Shown in pieces: positions 52,408-60,029 of a stretch of DNA of 64,000 nucleotides. The DNA comes from Pseudactinotalea suaedae. GTDB lineage: Bacteria; Actinomycetota; Actinomycetes; Actinomycetales; Beutenbergiaceae. The notes below the pieces were generated by a model. It was given only the letters and a program-made list of their open reading frames with translations, was not told the origin of the DNA and did no database searches. The position numbers and the translations under genes were made by a program. Location of the stretch: the NCBI RefSeq assembly GCF_009733815.1, contig NZ_WNXY01000003.1, forward strand, positions 1 through 64,000, in the 5' to 3' direction. How positions within the stretch are numbered: position 1 is the first letter of the stretch; every line of letters begins with the position of its first letter.

Positions 52408-53790
52408 TCAGCCGAGCTCGAGCGCCGACTGGAACGAGTCCTGGGCTGTCTGCAGGAGCTGTTCGATGTCGGCGTCCTGCCTCGTCAGGACTCCTTGGAC
52501 CACGGCGTCCAAGGTGTTGTAGAGCTCCTGAGCCTTGGCCGGAGGCTCAGGGACCAGGGTCACCTCTTCGACGGTCGAGAGGTAGAGGTCGTAGTTCTCA
52601 CGAGGGACGTTGATGTACGGCTCCACCCATCCCAGCCACTGGTCGTAGACATCGCGGTCGACGACGGGCAGCGCAGGCTCCCCGACGGCCACGCCATCCG
52701 CTGCTGCCGCCTCAGCCTCGGAGACGGCGACCTCCTCGTCGGTGTACTTGAGGAAGTCCCGGAACTCGACCCACGCCACCGCCGCAGCCAGCTGCTCCGG
52801 CGTCGCCGTCGGGCTGAAGACCGCGAGGTTGCCACCGGAGAGGGTGCCCAGCCCGGCAGGCTGCTGCGGCAGCGGCGCCACCCCGAAGTGCTCAGGGTCC
52901 ATCCCGTTCTTGACCACCATGTTGGTGTAGTTGTCAGCGCCCTGCACGAACATGCCGACCTGGCCGGATGCGAACAGCTGCACGGCGTCGTCGTAGTTGA
53001 CGAGAAAGTTGCTGCCCATCGTCTCGTCCTCCCACCGCAGCTGCTGGTAGTAGTCCAGGACCTCGGTCGTGGCGTCGTTGACGATGGTCGCCTCGGTGGC
53101 GTCCTCGTTCTCCAGGGTGGAGCCGAAGGCGTAGGACATCGTGGTCAGCACCCAGCCACCGGTGTTGTCCAACGTCATGGTGAGGAAGCCCTGCGCCTCC
53201 GTCTGCTCGTCGATCGCCTGCGCCGCAGTGCGGACCTCGTCCCAGGTCTGCGGCGGCGCGTCGGGATCGAGGCCAGCCTGCTCGAAGAGGTCACGGTTGT
53301 ACAGCAGACCCATCGTCCATGCGGAGGTCGGGATCGCATAGGTGCGATCCTCGGCCTGCGCCACGGCCAGCACCGACGGGTTCAGCCGGCTGAAGACCTC
53401 GCTGTCGGCCAGGTAGTCGGTCACGTCGGCGACCTGCCCGCGGGCGATCATCGACTGGATCTCGGTGAAGGGAGCAGAGATCACGGTCGGCATCGTTCCG
53501 CCTGCGATCAGCGCGTTCCACGTGTCGGCTGCCCACTCGGTCTCTTCAGGCTCGATCGTGATGTTGGGGTGCGCCTCGGTGAAGGCATCGAGCTTGCGCT
53601 CGAAGTCGGCTCGTAGCTCCGGGTTCTCCGTGGTGGGCATGTTGCCGACGGTGATCGTCACCGGCGCCTCGGTGTCCGCGTCGGACGCGTCACCGTCCGG
53701 TGCGCCGGCGCCTTGCGAGCACGCCGCCAGCGCGAACGCCGTGAACGTCGCCGCGAGCGCGAGCGCTGGGCGGCGTCTGATGTGTGTCAT
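52408..53790 (-). CDS. Extracellular sugar-binding lipoprotein, sugar-acid locus
   Basis: The 460-residue lipoprotein has an Arg-rich start, hydrophobic ALALAATFTAFALAA and a lipobox Cys (ALAAC), then an acidic linker. The mature protein has the family 1 solute-binding pattern: ITVGNMPTTENPE, FTEAHPNITIEPEE, TSAWTMGLLYNRDLFEQAGLD and GQVGMFVQGADNYTN. The ATG at 53790 has AAGGAG upstream with good spacing. Upstream on the same strand are the ManD-type and epimerase genes, so this importer and those enzymes belong to one operon and the ligand is probably their substrate or its glycoside. Confidence 0.9.
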   Translation of the reverse strand: MTHIRRRPALALAATFTAFALAACSQGAGAPDGDASDADTEAPVTITVGNMPTTENPELRADFERKLDAFTEAHPNITIEPEETEWAADTWNALIAGGTMPTVISAPFTEIQSMIARGQVADVTDYLADSEVFSRLNPSVLAVAQAEDRTYAIPTSAWTMGLLYNRDLFEQAGLDPDAPPQTWDEVRTAAQAIDEQTEAQGFLTMTLDNTGGWVLTTMSYAFGSTLENEDATEATIVNDATTEVLDYYQQLRWEDETMGSNFLVNYDDAVQLFASGQVGMFVQGADNYTNMVVKNGMDPEHFGVAPLPQQPAGLGTLSGGNLAVFSPTATPEQLAAAVAWVEFRDFLKYTDEEVAVSEAEAAAADGVAVGEPALPVVDRDVYDQWLGWVEPYINVPRENYDLYLSTVEEVTLVPEPPAKAQELYNTLDAVVQGVLTRQDADIEQLLQTAQDSFQSALELG

Positions 53791-53854
53791 CACAGAACTC
53801 CTTCGTTCGTCCCGGCCGGGTCGGCCGGGTGGTCTGATCACTGGTGGGACAGGT

Positions 53855-53876
53855 GCACCCTCGGTTCTCAGGGTGC
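53855..53876 (-). terminator. Hairpin between the ManD-type and binding-protein genes
   Basis: GCACCCT (53855-53861) and AGGGTGC (53870-53876) make a 7-bp stem with an 8-base loop, overlapping the stop codon region of the ManD-type gene (53868). It may stabilise the upstream mRNA or partly terminate, so that importer and enzymes reach different levels. Confidence 0.4.
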
Positions 53877-55124
53877 GATGAGGCCGCCGTCGATGCCCCG
53901 CACACCGGCGGCCCAGGCGTCGTGGCCCGATAGCTCGGCGGGGTACCTGGCCGCCGCTTCCTCGTCGATCGCGATGCCCCAGCCGGGTTCGTCATTCGGG
54001 TACCACCAGCCGTTGACGACCCGCGGGGTGCCGGGAAACACCTCGTGCACGGGCTCGGGGTAGACGTGGCACTCCTGGATCCCGAACGCCGCGCTGGTCA
54101 CGTCGAGCGCGATGTTCGCCGCCGCCCCGATCGGTGAGGTGTCACCCGGTGAGTGCCACGCGGTGCGGACACCCACGAGCTCCGCCGCCGCGGCGAGCTT
54201 GCGCGCAGCGCTGAGGCCACCGATGGCGGAGATGTGGCAGCGGATCAGATCGACCCCGCCACCGAGCACCAGCCGGGTGGCGTCCGTCATCGACGTCGCC
54301 AGCTCGCCAACGGCGATCGGAACCGGCGAGGCGGCGCGCACCCCTGGCAGCTGATCCCACAGCTCGGGGGCCAGCACGTCCTCGAGGAAGAACAGGCGGT
54401 AGTCCTCGAGGCTGCGAGCCAGCGTGACCGCCTGCTTCGGCGAGAGTCGCGAGTGGACGTCGTGCAGCAGCTCGACCTGATCGCCCAGGCGCGCGCGGGC
54501 TGCGGCGAACAGCTCCGGTGTGCGCCGCAGGTACTCGCTCACCTGCCAGCCGTGCGGGTACGGCGCCCCCGCGTCGGTCATCCCTACCAGGCTCGGGGCG
54601 CCGTAGCTGCCACGCCCCAGCTGGGAGACCTGCAGCCGCACGTGCCGCCACCCCGCCTCGATGAACGCCTCCGCCTGGTCGAGGGTCTCCTCGACCGTGG
54701 CCCCGCCTGCGTGCGTGTAGGTGTCGGCCGCTGCGCGCACCTTCCCACCCAGCAGCTCATGGACCGGTAGCCCGGCGCGCTTGCCGAGGATGTCCCACAG
54801 CGCCTGGTCCACGCCTGAGATCGCGTTGTTGCCGACAGGCCCCTCGCGCCAGTACGCCGAGAACCGTGCCAGGCGTCCGAGATCCTCGATGTCACCCGGG
54901 TACCGCCCGACCAGCAGGCGCGCGAGGTGTTCCTCGATGACGGTGACCACGGCCTTCCAGCGCTGCGTGAAGGTCGCGCACCCGAGACCGTAGAGCCCGG
55001 GCTCGGAGGTGTCGATCCGGACCACCACGAGGGGGATGCCGCCGGGTGCCGTCACGATCGCGCGAACTCCCGTGATCCGCAGGTCCGATACCGCCTCCCA
55101 CGGCTGGTCGAAGGTCTCGATCAT
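53868..55124 (-). CDS. Enolase-superfamily dehydratase, ManD/RspA subgroup
   Basis: The 418-residue protein belongs to the mandelate racemase/enolase superfamily. Metal ligands and catalytic residues are visible: Asp and His in LLHDVHSRLSPKQAV, Glu in FFLEDVLAPE, Glu in IAVGELATS, and the C-terminal His in TAWHSPGDTSPIGAAAN. The DVHSRLSP and HSPGDTSPIG segments match the D-mannonate dehydratase (ManD)/RspA subgroup, which dehydrates hexonic acids to 2-keto-3-deoxy acids, sometimes with low activity. Its ATG overlaps the epimerase stop by 4 bp. Sugar-acid dehydration after oxidation by the upstream gene product is the likely role. Confidence 0.87.
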   Translation of the reverse strand: MIETFDQPWEAVSDLRITGVRAIVTAPGGIPLVVVRIDTSEPGLYGLGCATFTQRWKAVVTVIEEHLARLLVGRYPGDIEDLGRLARFSAYWREGPVGNNAISGVDQALWDILGKRAGLPVHELLGGKVRAAADTYTHAGGATVEETLDQAEAFIEAGWRHVRLQVSQLGRGSYGAPSLVGMTDAGAPYPHGWQVSEYLRRTPELFAAARARLGDQVELLHDVHSRLSPKQAVTLARSLEDYRLFFLEDVLAPELWDQLPGVRAASPVPIAVGELATSMTDATRLVLGGGVDLIRCHISAIGGLSAARKLAAAAELVGVRTAWHSPGDTSPIGAAANIALDVTSAAFGIQECHVYPEPVHEVFPGTPRVVNGWWYPNDEPGWGIAIDEEAAARYPAELSGHDAWAAGVRGIDGGLIAP

Positions 55125-55984
55125 CGGCTGACCTCCTCGGTCTGGATACCGTGCTGCGCCTCGAAGCCGAGCAGCTCGCGAGCACGGGTGGTGTCGATCA
55201 GAGCGTCGCGGCCGTGGGGCTCGCGCCGTCTCGGGACGGCGGGGGCGTAGGTCGCGAGCAGCTCGGCAGTGGGCTCGGGCCGGTAGGTGTCCGGCGCCGA
55301 GACGCCGACGACGACCGCGCCGCGCACCGGGGCGACCAGCGCCTTCATCACGACTCCGGCGGCATCGCGGAGGTCCAGGTAGGACCAGCCCTCGCGCGCG
55401 GCCTGCGGGTCCTCGACCTGCGCGTGCCGCCTCACCTCGTCGGCACGGCCGACGAACGGGAACCGGATCGCGACGATGTCCATGTCCCAGCGGCTCGCCG
55501 CCATCTCCGCGGTCAGCTCGTCGCTGCGCTTGGACAGCGAGTACCAGTCGTCGATCGCCGCCGGGATGTCCTCGTCGATCGGGTAGTAGGCGGGGCTGAG
55601 GCCGTGGTGGTTCATCGGCACCCCGAAGGCGTTGATGCTGCTGGCGATCACCGCGCGCCGGATGCCGCGCTGCCCGGCCTGCGCGAGCACGTTGAAGGTC
55701 GCGTCGGTGTTGGTGCGGTACACGGTGTAGGGGTCAGCGAGGCTCGGGTGCGGGATGGCCGCCAGGTGCACCACCGCAGAGACCCCCTCGAGCGCGGCAG
55801 CGACGGCAGCCTCGTCCTGCGCGTCGGCGGTCACGATCGCCGTCGCCGCGGACGGCCCGGTCCACTCGATCGAGAGCCCGACCACCTCGGACCCACGCGC
55901 GGTGAGCTCGTCGACGACGGCCCGACCGATCTTCCCGTCGGCACCGGTGACCAGCACCCGTGGCGGCAGCGCGCCCTCGACCAT
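55121..55984 (-). CDS. NAD-dependent epimerase/dehydratase, uronate-dehydrogenase-like
   Basis: The 287-residue extended SDR has the NAD motif VLVTGADGKIGRAVVDEL, an HLAAIPHPS segment, SSINAFG with the catalytic Ser region, and YSLSK (YxxxK) in WYSLSKRSDE. Overall length and the HLAAIP, SSINAFG and FPFVG elements fit uronate dehydrogenases (hexuronate to aldarolactone) and related sugar dehydrogenases. It is the first gene of the epimerase-ManD-ABC operon and follows a strong LacI-type palindrome. I chose ATG 55984, with GAGGAG nine bases upstream; the frame is open further up. Confidence 0.8.
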   Translation of the reverse strand: MVEGALPPRVLVTGADGKIGRAVVDELTARGSEVVGLSIEWTGPSAATAIVTADAQDEAAVAAALEGVSAVVHLAAIPHPSLADPYTVYRTNTDATFNVLAQAGQRGIRRAVIASSINAFGVPMNHHGLSPAYYPIDEDIPAAIDDWYSLSKRSDELTAEMAASRWDMDIVAIRFPFVGRADEVRRHAQVEDPQAAREGWSYLDLRDAAGVVMKALVAPVRGAVVVGVSAPDTYRPEPTAELLATYAPAVPRRREPHGRDALIDTTRARELLGFEAQHGIQTEEVSR

Positions 55985-56037
55985 CAACCACGACTCCTCA
56001 TCATCGGCGGAGCTCGGCGATATCCCTGTCCGCCGAT

Positions 56038-56057
56038 CTGCGAAAGTGCTTTCGCAG
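56038..56057. promoter_or_regulatory. Palindromic LacI-type operator upstream of the epimerase operon
   Basis: CTGCGAAAGTGCTTTCGCAG is a perfect inverted repeat with 9-bp arms and a two-base centre, 54 bp upstream of the epimerase ATG. Its core, 56041-56054, matches the operators at 38643 and 49388 at 10 of 14 positions each. Confidence 0.7.
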
Positions 56058-56073
56058 TGACAGCGTGCACGCG

Positions 56074-56090
56074 TTGACAACAGTTGTCAA
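56074..56090. promoter_or_regulatory. Perfect 17-bp palindrome TTGACAACAGTTGTCAA
   Basis: Two 8-bp arms flank one central base. On the minus strand it provides a TTGACA-type hexamer about 33 bp upstream of the LacI-type operator, so part may be the -35 of the epimerase operon; it also looks like a GntR-type or other dimer binding site near iolR. Both roles are inferred. Confidence 0.55.
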
Positions 56091-56227
56091 GATGTTGGGC
56101 GCGGCGGTGCGAAAGCGTGGGCACTCGCCCAGCGGTGCAACCGACGAGCAACATCACCCCACCACGGCCACGGGCTCGCGCGGCCACCTGCGGACGGAGT
56201 TCGGCGTCCGGCCGCGCCGGCCCGGAG

Positions 56228-56965
56228 TCAGCGCGAGAACAGGGTGGTCTCGAAGACGTACCGCGAGGCGCGGTAGATGTGGTGACCCACCTCGACGACG
56301 TGACCGGCGTCGTCGTACGCCACGCGGTCGGCGGTGAGCAGGGCGCTGCGCGGCGATTCCTCCAGCATCCGCGCCTCGGCAGCCGTCGCGGTGCGGGCGC
56401 CGATGCGCTGCTTCGCGACCGAGGGCTGGTAGCCGCGCTCGCGCAGGCACTCGTACAGCCCGGTGCGCTCGAGATCCTCCCGCGAGGGCGCGAGCATCTC
56501 CGGCAGGAGGTTGGTCAGCACGGCGATCGGCTCGTCGCCGGCGAGCCGCAGCCGCTTGATCGCGACGATGTCGACCCCGGCAGCGAGCTCGAGCTCCTCC
56601 GCCTCCTCGACGCTCGCCTGGCGCCGCTCCCAGTCGAGCATCCGGGTGGTGGGCAGCTGACCGCTGCCCTCGAGGTCGTCGTACAGGCTGGTGAGCCCGA
56701 CCGGTCGGTGGATCTGTGCGGGCGAGACCTGGGTACCCACGCCCCGGCGCCGGACCAGCAGTCCGCGGTCGACGAGCGACTTCAGCGCCTGTCGAGCAGT
56801 CGGCCGGGAGATGCCGAGACGTTGCGCGAGCGCGATCTCGTTCTCCAGCGAGGACCCCGGTGCGAGCTGACCGTCCTGGATCGCCCGCTCGATGGCGGAG
56901 GCAAGCTGGTGGTAGAGCGGCACAGGGCTGGCTCGGTCCAGATCGAATCGCATCAATGCGGCCAC
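56228..56965 (-). CDS. iolR: GntR/HutC-family regulator of inositol catabolism (IolR-like)
   Basis: The 245-residue protein has a GntR winged helix (PVPLYHQLASAIERAIQDGQLAPG, then GISRPTARQALKSLVDRGLLVRRRGVGTQV) and a C-terminal UTRA effector domain (IKRLRLAGDEPIAVLTNLLP; ARMLEESPRSALLTADRVAYDDAGHVVEVGHHIYRASRYVFETTL). It is divergent from iolC, like IolR of Corynebacterium glutamicum, and is expected to repress the operon until an inositol metabolite binds. GTG 56965 is preceded by GGGGGA; further GTGs at 56998 and 56986 and ATG 56953 are in frame. Confidence 0.88.
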   Translation of the reverse strand: MAALMRFDLDRASPVPLYHQLASAIERAIQDGQLAPGSSLENEIALAQRLGISRPTARQALKSLVDRGLLVRRRGVGTQVSPAQIHRPVGLTSLYDDLEGSGQLPTTRMLDWERRQASVEEAEELELAAGVDIVAIKRLRLAGDEPIAVLTNLLPEMLAPSREDLERTGLYECLRERGYQPSVAKQRIGARTATAAEARMLEESPRSALLTADRVAYDDAGHVVEVGHHIYRASRYVFETTLFSR

Positions 56966-57029
56966 GGATCCCCCAGAGGTCGGCACGGGTCTGACCACAG
57001 GCTAGCGTCACGAGTGGCGTTTGAAAGAA

Positions 57030-57039
57030 TGTCCTGACA
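57030..57039. promoter_or_regulatory. IolR operator in the iolR-iolC divergent region
   Basis: TGTCCTGACA fits the motif KGWCHTRACA that I recall for C. glutamicum IolR at all ten positions and is itself a TGTC-CT-GACA dyad. It lies 83 bp upstream of iolC and 65 bp upstream of the iolR start. Confidence 0.6.
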
Positions 57040-57121
57040 AACTGTTGCACCGGAGCGCCCTCACAGGGCAGGCTCGGTGTCACTGCCACCGCTGGCACGC
57101 AGACGGAAGAAGGAATCGCGC

Positions 57122-58093
57122 ATGGCCCACCCGATCGCTGCTGCCGGCTTCGACGTGCTGACGATGGGACGCAGTGGCGTCGACCTGTACCCGCTGCAGA
57201 TCGACGTCGGCCTCGAGGACGTCACCTCGTTCGGCAAGTTCCTGGGCGGGAGCCCCACGAACGTCGCGGTCGCGGCAGCACGGCACGGCCGGTCCGCGGC
57301 CGTGGTCACCGGGGTGGGTGACGACCCGTTCGGGATCTACGTCCGCCGCCAGATGCGCGAGCTCGGCGTCGACGACCGGTTCGTCGTGGTCGACCCGCAG
57401 CTGCACACCCCGATCACCTTCTGCGAGATCCACCCGCCGGACGACTTCCCGCTCTGGTTCTACCGCGAGCCCAGCGCGCCCGACCTCCAGATCACGGCCG
57501 AGCACCTGCAGGCCAACGCCGCGGACGTCAGCTCGGCGGCGCTGTTCTGGGTGACCGTGACCGGGCTGTCCGTCGAGCCGAGCCGGGCCGCCCACCACGC
57601 GGCGCTGCAGATCCGCGGCAAGCGCACCCACACCGTCCTCGACCTCGACTACCGGCCCACCCTGTGGGCGGACGAGGCCACGGCGCGCGCCGCCGTCGGC
57701 GAGGTGCTCGGCCAGGTGACCGTCGCCGTCGGGAACCGCGAGGAGTGCGCGATGGCGATCGGCGAGACCGAGCCCGAGCGGGCCGCCGCGGCGCTGCTGG
57801 ACGCCGGGGTCGAGCTCGCCGTCGTCAAGATGGGGCCGCGCGGCGTCCTGGCCGCCACCGCGGAGGAGCAGGTGGTGGTCGAGGCGAGCACGGTCGAGGT
57901 CCTCAACGGCCTCGGCGCCGGTGACGGCTTCGGCGGCGCGCTGTGCCACGGCCTGCTCAGCGGCTGGGACCTGCACCGCACGATCTCCTTCGCGAGCGCG
58001 GCCGGCGCGATCGTCGCCTCCCGCCTCGAGTGCTCCACCGCGATGCCCACGACGGCGGAGGTCGAGCAGCTCCTGACGGGCAACCCGGTATGA
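57122..58093 (+). CDS. iolC: 5-dehydro-2-deoxygluconokinase IolC
   Basis: The 323-residue PfkB-type kinase phosphorylates 2-deoxy-5-keto-D-gluconate in the myo-inositol pathway. It shows LTMGRSGVDLYPLQ at the N terminus, the PfkB region GGSPTNVAVAAARHG, the NREE segment, and the catalytic GAGDGFGGALCHGLLSGWD with the Asp base. The ATG at 57122 has AAGGA seven bases upstream. It is the first gene of the iol operon and overlaps the aldolase gene by 4 bp. Confidence 0.94.
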   Translation: MAHPIAAAGFDVLTMGRSGVDLYPLQIDVGLEDVTSFGKFLGGSPTNVAVAAARHGRSAAVVTGVGDDPFGIYVRRQMRELGVDDRFVVVDPQLHTPITFCEIHPPDDFPLWFYREPSAPDLQITAEHLQANAADVSSAALFWVTVTGLSVEPSRAAHHAALQIRGKRTHTVLDLDYRPTLWADEATARAAVGEVLGQVTVAVGNREECAMAIGETEPERAAAALLDAGVELAVVKMGPRGVLAATAEEQVVVEASTVEVLNGLGAGDGFGGALCHGLLSGWDLHRTISFASAAGAIVASRLECSTAMPTTAEVEQLLTGNPV

Positions 58094-58965
58094 GCACCTT
58101 CCTGACCCCCGCCGACGCGATCACCGAGATCCGGCGCGACAGGCCTGGACGGGTGGCCGAGGCCCTGCTCGAGCGTCCGCGCTTCCCCGGGTTCGCCGGC
58201 ATCGACAAGCTGCTCGTGATCGCGGCCGACCACCCCGCGCGAGGAGCGCTCTCGGTGGGCGGTGACCCCCGGGCGATGGCTGACCGGCGCGACCTGCTCA
58301 CGCGGATCCAGGTGGCGCTGGGGCGCCCCGGCGTCCACGGGTTCCTCGGGACCGCTGACCTCGTCGAGGAGCTGGCGCTGCTCGGCGCGCTCGACCACAA
58401 GCTCGTGCTGGGGTCGATGAACCGGGGCGGCATCGCCGGCGCCGAGTTCGAGCTCGACGACCGGTTCACCGGGTACGACGCCCGCGGCATCGCCGCGGCC
58501 GGGCTCGACGGCGGCAAGATGCTGCTCCGGATCGACCCCGAGGACCCGGCGAGCGTCGTCACGATGGAAGCCTGCGCACGCGCCGTCGACGACCTCGCCG
58601 AGCGCGGCCTGATCGCGCTGGTGGAACCGTTCTGGAGCACGCGGGTCGACGGCAAGGTCCGCAACGACCTGTCCACCGATGCGGTCATCCGCTCGATCAC
58701 GATCGCGTCCGGCCTGGGGCGGACCTCCGCCTACACCTGGCTGAAGCTGCCCGCCGTGGCGGAGATGGATCGCGTGCTCGCCTCGACCACGATGCCGACG
58801 CTGCTGCTCGGCGGCGAGGTCGGACCGGGAGACCCGAGCGAGCAGCCGTGGCGCTCCGCCGTCGCCCTGCCCGCGGTCACCGGCCTCGCGGTCGGTCGCA
58901 GCCTGCTGTACCCGCCCGACGGCGACGTCGCGGCGGCGGTGGACGAGGCGGTGGGGCTGCTGTGA
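58090..58965 (+). CDS. Class I aldolase-like TIM barrel of the iol operon (Cgl0158 type)
   Basis: The 291-residue protein belongs to the DeoC/LacD-like aldolases and closely resembles the gene found after iolC in corynebacterial iol operons. KLLVIAADHPARGAL is the Asp-His segment of strand 1, MNRGG and DGGKMLLRIDPED follow, and a candidate Schiff-base Lys is in TSAYTWLKLPA. By position it should cleave 2-deoxy-5-keto-gluconate 6-phosphate into dihydroxyacetone phosphate and malonate semialdehyde, the IolJ step. It overlaps both neighbours by 4 bp. Confidence 0.82.
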   Translation: MSTFLTPADAITEIRRDRPGRVAEALLERPRFPGFAGIDKLLVIAADHPARGALSVGGDPRAMADRRDLLTRIQVALGRPGVHGFLGTADLVEELALLGALDHKLVLGSMNRGGIAGAEFELDDRFTGYDARGIAAAGLDGGKMLLRIDPEDPASVVTMEACARAVDDLAERGLIALVEPFWSTRVDGKVRNDLSTDAVIRSITIASGLGRTSAYTWLKLPAVAEMDRVLASTTMPTLLLGGEVGPGDPSEQPWRSAVALPAVTGLAVGRSLLYPPDGDVAAAVDEAVGLL

Positions 58966-60029
58966 GCGCACCAGCGAGTGAGGACCGGAGCGAAGCGAGG
59001 ACCGGACGGAGCGCACCAGCGAGTGAGGACCGGAGCGAAGCGAGGACCGGAGCGAGCGTCGGTGCGCGACCAAGGGCAGCGAGCGTCGGTGCGCGACCAG
59101 AGAGCCCTGTGAGCGCACCAGAGAGCCCGGTGAGCGCGCGACCAGAAGGCGCGAACGAGTACGTGATCAGGGCGGGGCGCGGCGAGGTCGTCACCGACAT
59201 CACCCCGGAGCGCGCCGGGTGGGGCTACTCCGGTCTCGAGGTGCGGGTGCTCGACGGCGGAGCTCGCCATGTCTGGCACCTCACCGGGGACGAGGGTGGG
59301 CTGCTGCCGTTGCGCGGCGCGCTGTCCGCGCACGTGACCACCGCGGACGGTGAGGAGGTCGAGCTGGAGCTCGCCGGCCGTGAGGCCGTCTGGGACGGTC
59401 CGGTCGACTTCGCCTACCTGCCGCTGGGCAGCCGGGTGGAGGTGCAGGCGGGCGAGCGCGGCGCACGCGTGGCCCTGGCGCGCGCACGCGCGAGCAGCAG
59501 CCTGCCGGTGCAGGTGCTGCGGGCCGCCGACGTGCCGACGCTGCTGCGGGGCGCCGGCGCTTGCAGCCGGCAGGTGCACAACTACACGATCGGCAGCAGC
59601 ATCCAGGTGGAGCGGCTGCTGGTGTGCGAGGTCTACACCCCGGGCGGCAACACCTCCGGGTACCCGCCGCACAAGCACGACACCCACAGCGACGTCGAGC
59701 GTGAGCTCGAGGAGATCTACTACTTCGAGGTGGCCGACACCGCCGGCGGGCCGGGGATGGCGTACCACCGCAACTACGGGACCCCCGACCGGCCGATCGA
59801 CGTGCTGGCCGAGGTCCGCAGCGGCGACGTCGCGCTGGTGCCGCACGGCTACCACGGTCCCTCGATGACCCTGCCGGGCGTCGACCTGTACTACCTCAAC
59901 GTGATGGCCGGACCGGCGACAGATGGCGAGTGGCTGATGGTCGACGACCCGGCCTGGGCCTGGTTGCGGGCGTCGTGGGAGGGCCAGCCGGTCGACCCGC
60001 GACTGCCCTTCGGAAGGAGCGATCGATGA
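58962..60029 (+). CDS. iolB: 5-deoxy-glucuronate isomerase IolB with repetitive N-terminal extension
   Basis: IolB converts 5-deoxy-D-glucuronate to 2-deoxy-5-keto-D-gluconate. The cupin core runs from about residue 63 to 350, with TPGGNTSGYPPHKHDTHSDVERELEEIYYFE holding the metal-binding His and Glu residues and LVPHGYHGPS the last His. The full frame has 355 codons, some 55-60 more than typical. The surplus is an Arg/Ser/Glu-rich repeat (two copies of a 15-residue unit SAPASEDRSEARTG plus degenerate pieces). GTG 58962 overlaps the upstream stop (GTGA); an in-frame GTG at 59109 would give a normal-length enzyme. Confidence 0.92.
   Translation: MSAPASEDRSEARTGRSAPASEDRSEARTGASVGARPRAASVGARPESPVSAPESPVSARPEGANEYVIRAGRGEVVTDITPERAGWGYSGLEVRVLDGGARHVWHLTGDEGGLLPLRGALSAHVTTADGEEVELELAGREAVWDGPVDFAYLPLGSRVEVQAGERGARVALARARASSSLPVQVLRAADVPTLLRGAGACSRQVHNYTIGSSIQVERLLVCEVYTPGGNTSGYPPHKHDTHSDVERELEEIYYFEVADTAGGPGMAYHRNYGTPDRPIDVLAEVRSGDVALVPHGYHGPSMTLPGVDLYYLNVMAGPATDGEWLMVDDPAWAWLRASWEGQPVDPRLPFGRSDR
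58965..59051 (+). repeat. 45-bp tandem repeat inside the 5' end of iolB
   Basis: A 42-bp block beginning AGCGCACCAGCGAGTGAGG is present at 58965-59006 and again at 59010-59051, identical and 45 bp apart, so the reading frame is kept. Shorter related repeats (AGCGTCGGTGCGCGACCA at about 59054 and 59083, GTGAGCGCACCAG at 58962 and 59109) extend the region to about 59150. Confidence 0.85.

Noticed and set aside
58965-59051. Repeat as a mobile element insertion
   Set aside because: Period 45 bp in frame, no terminal inverted repeats, no target duplication and no transposase; tandem duplication explains it.
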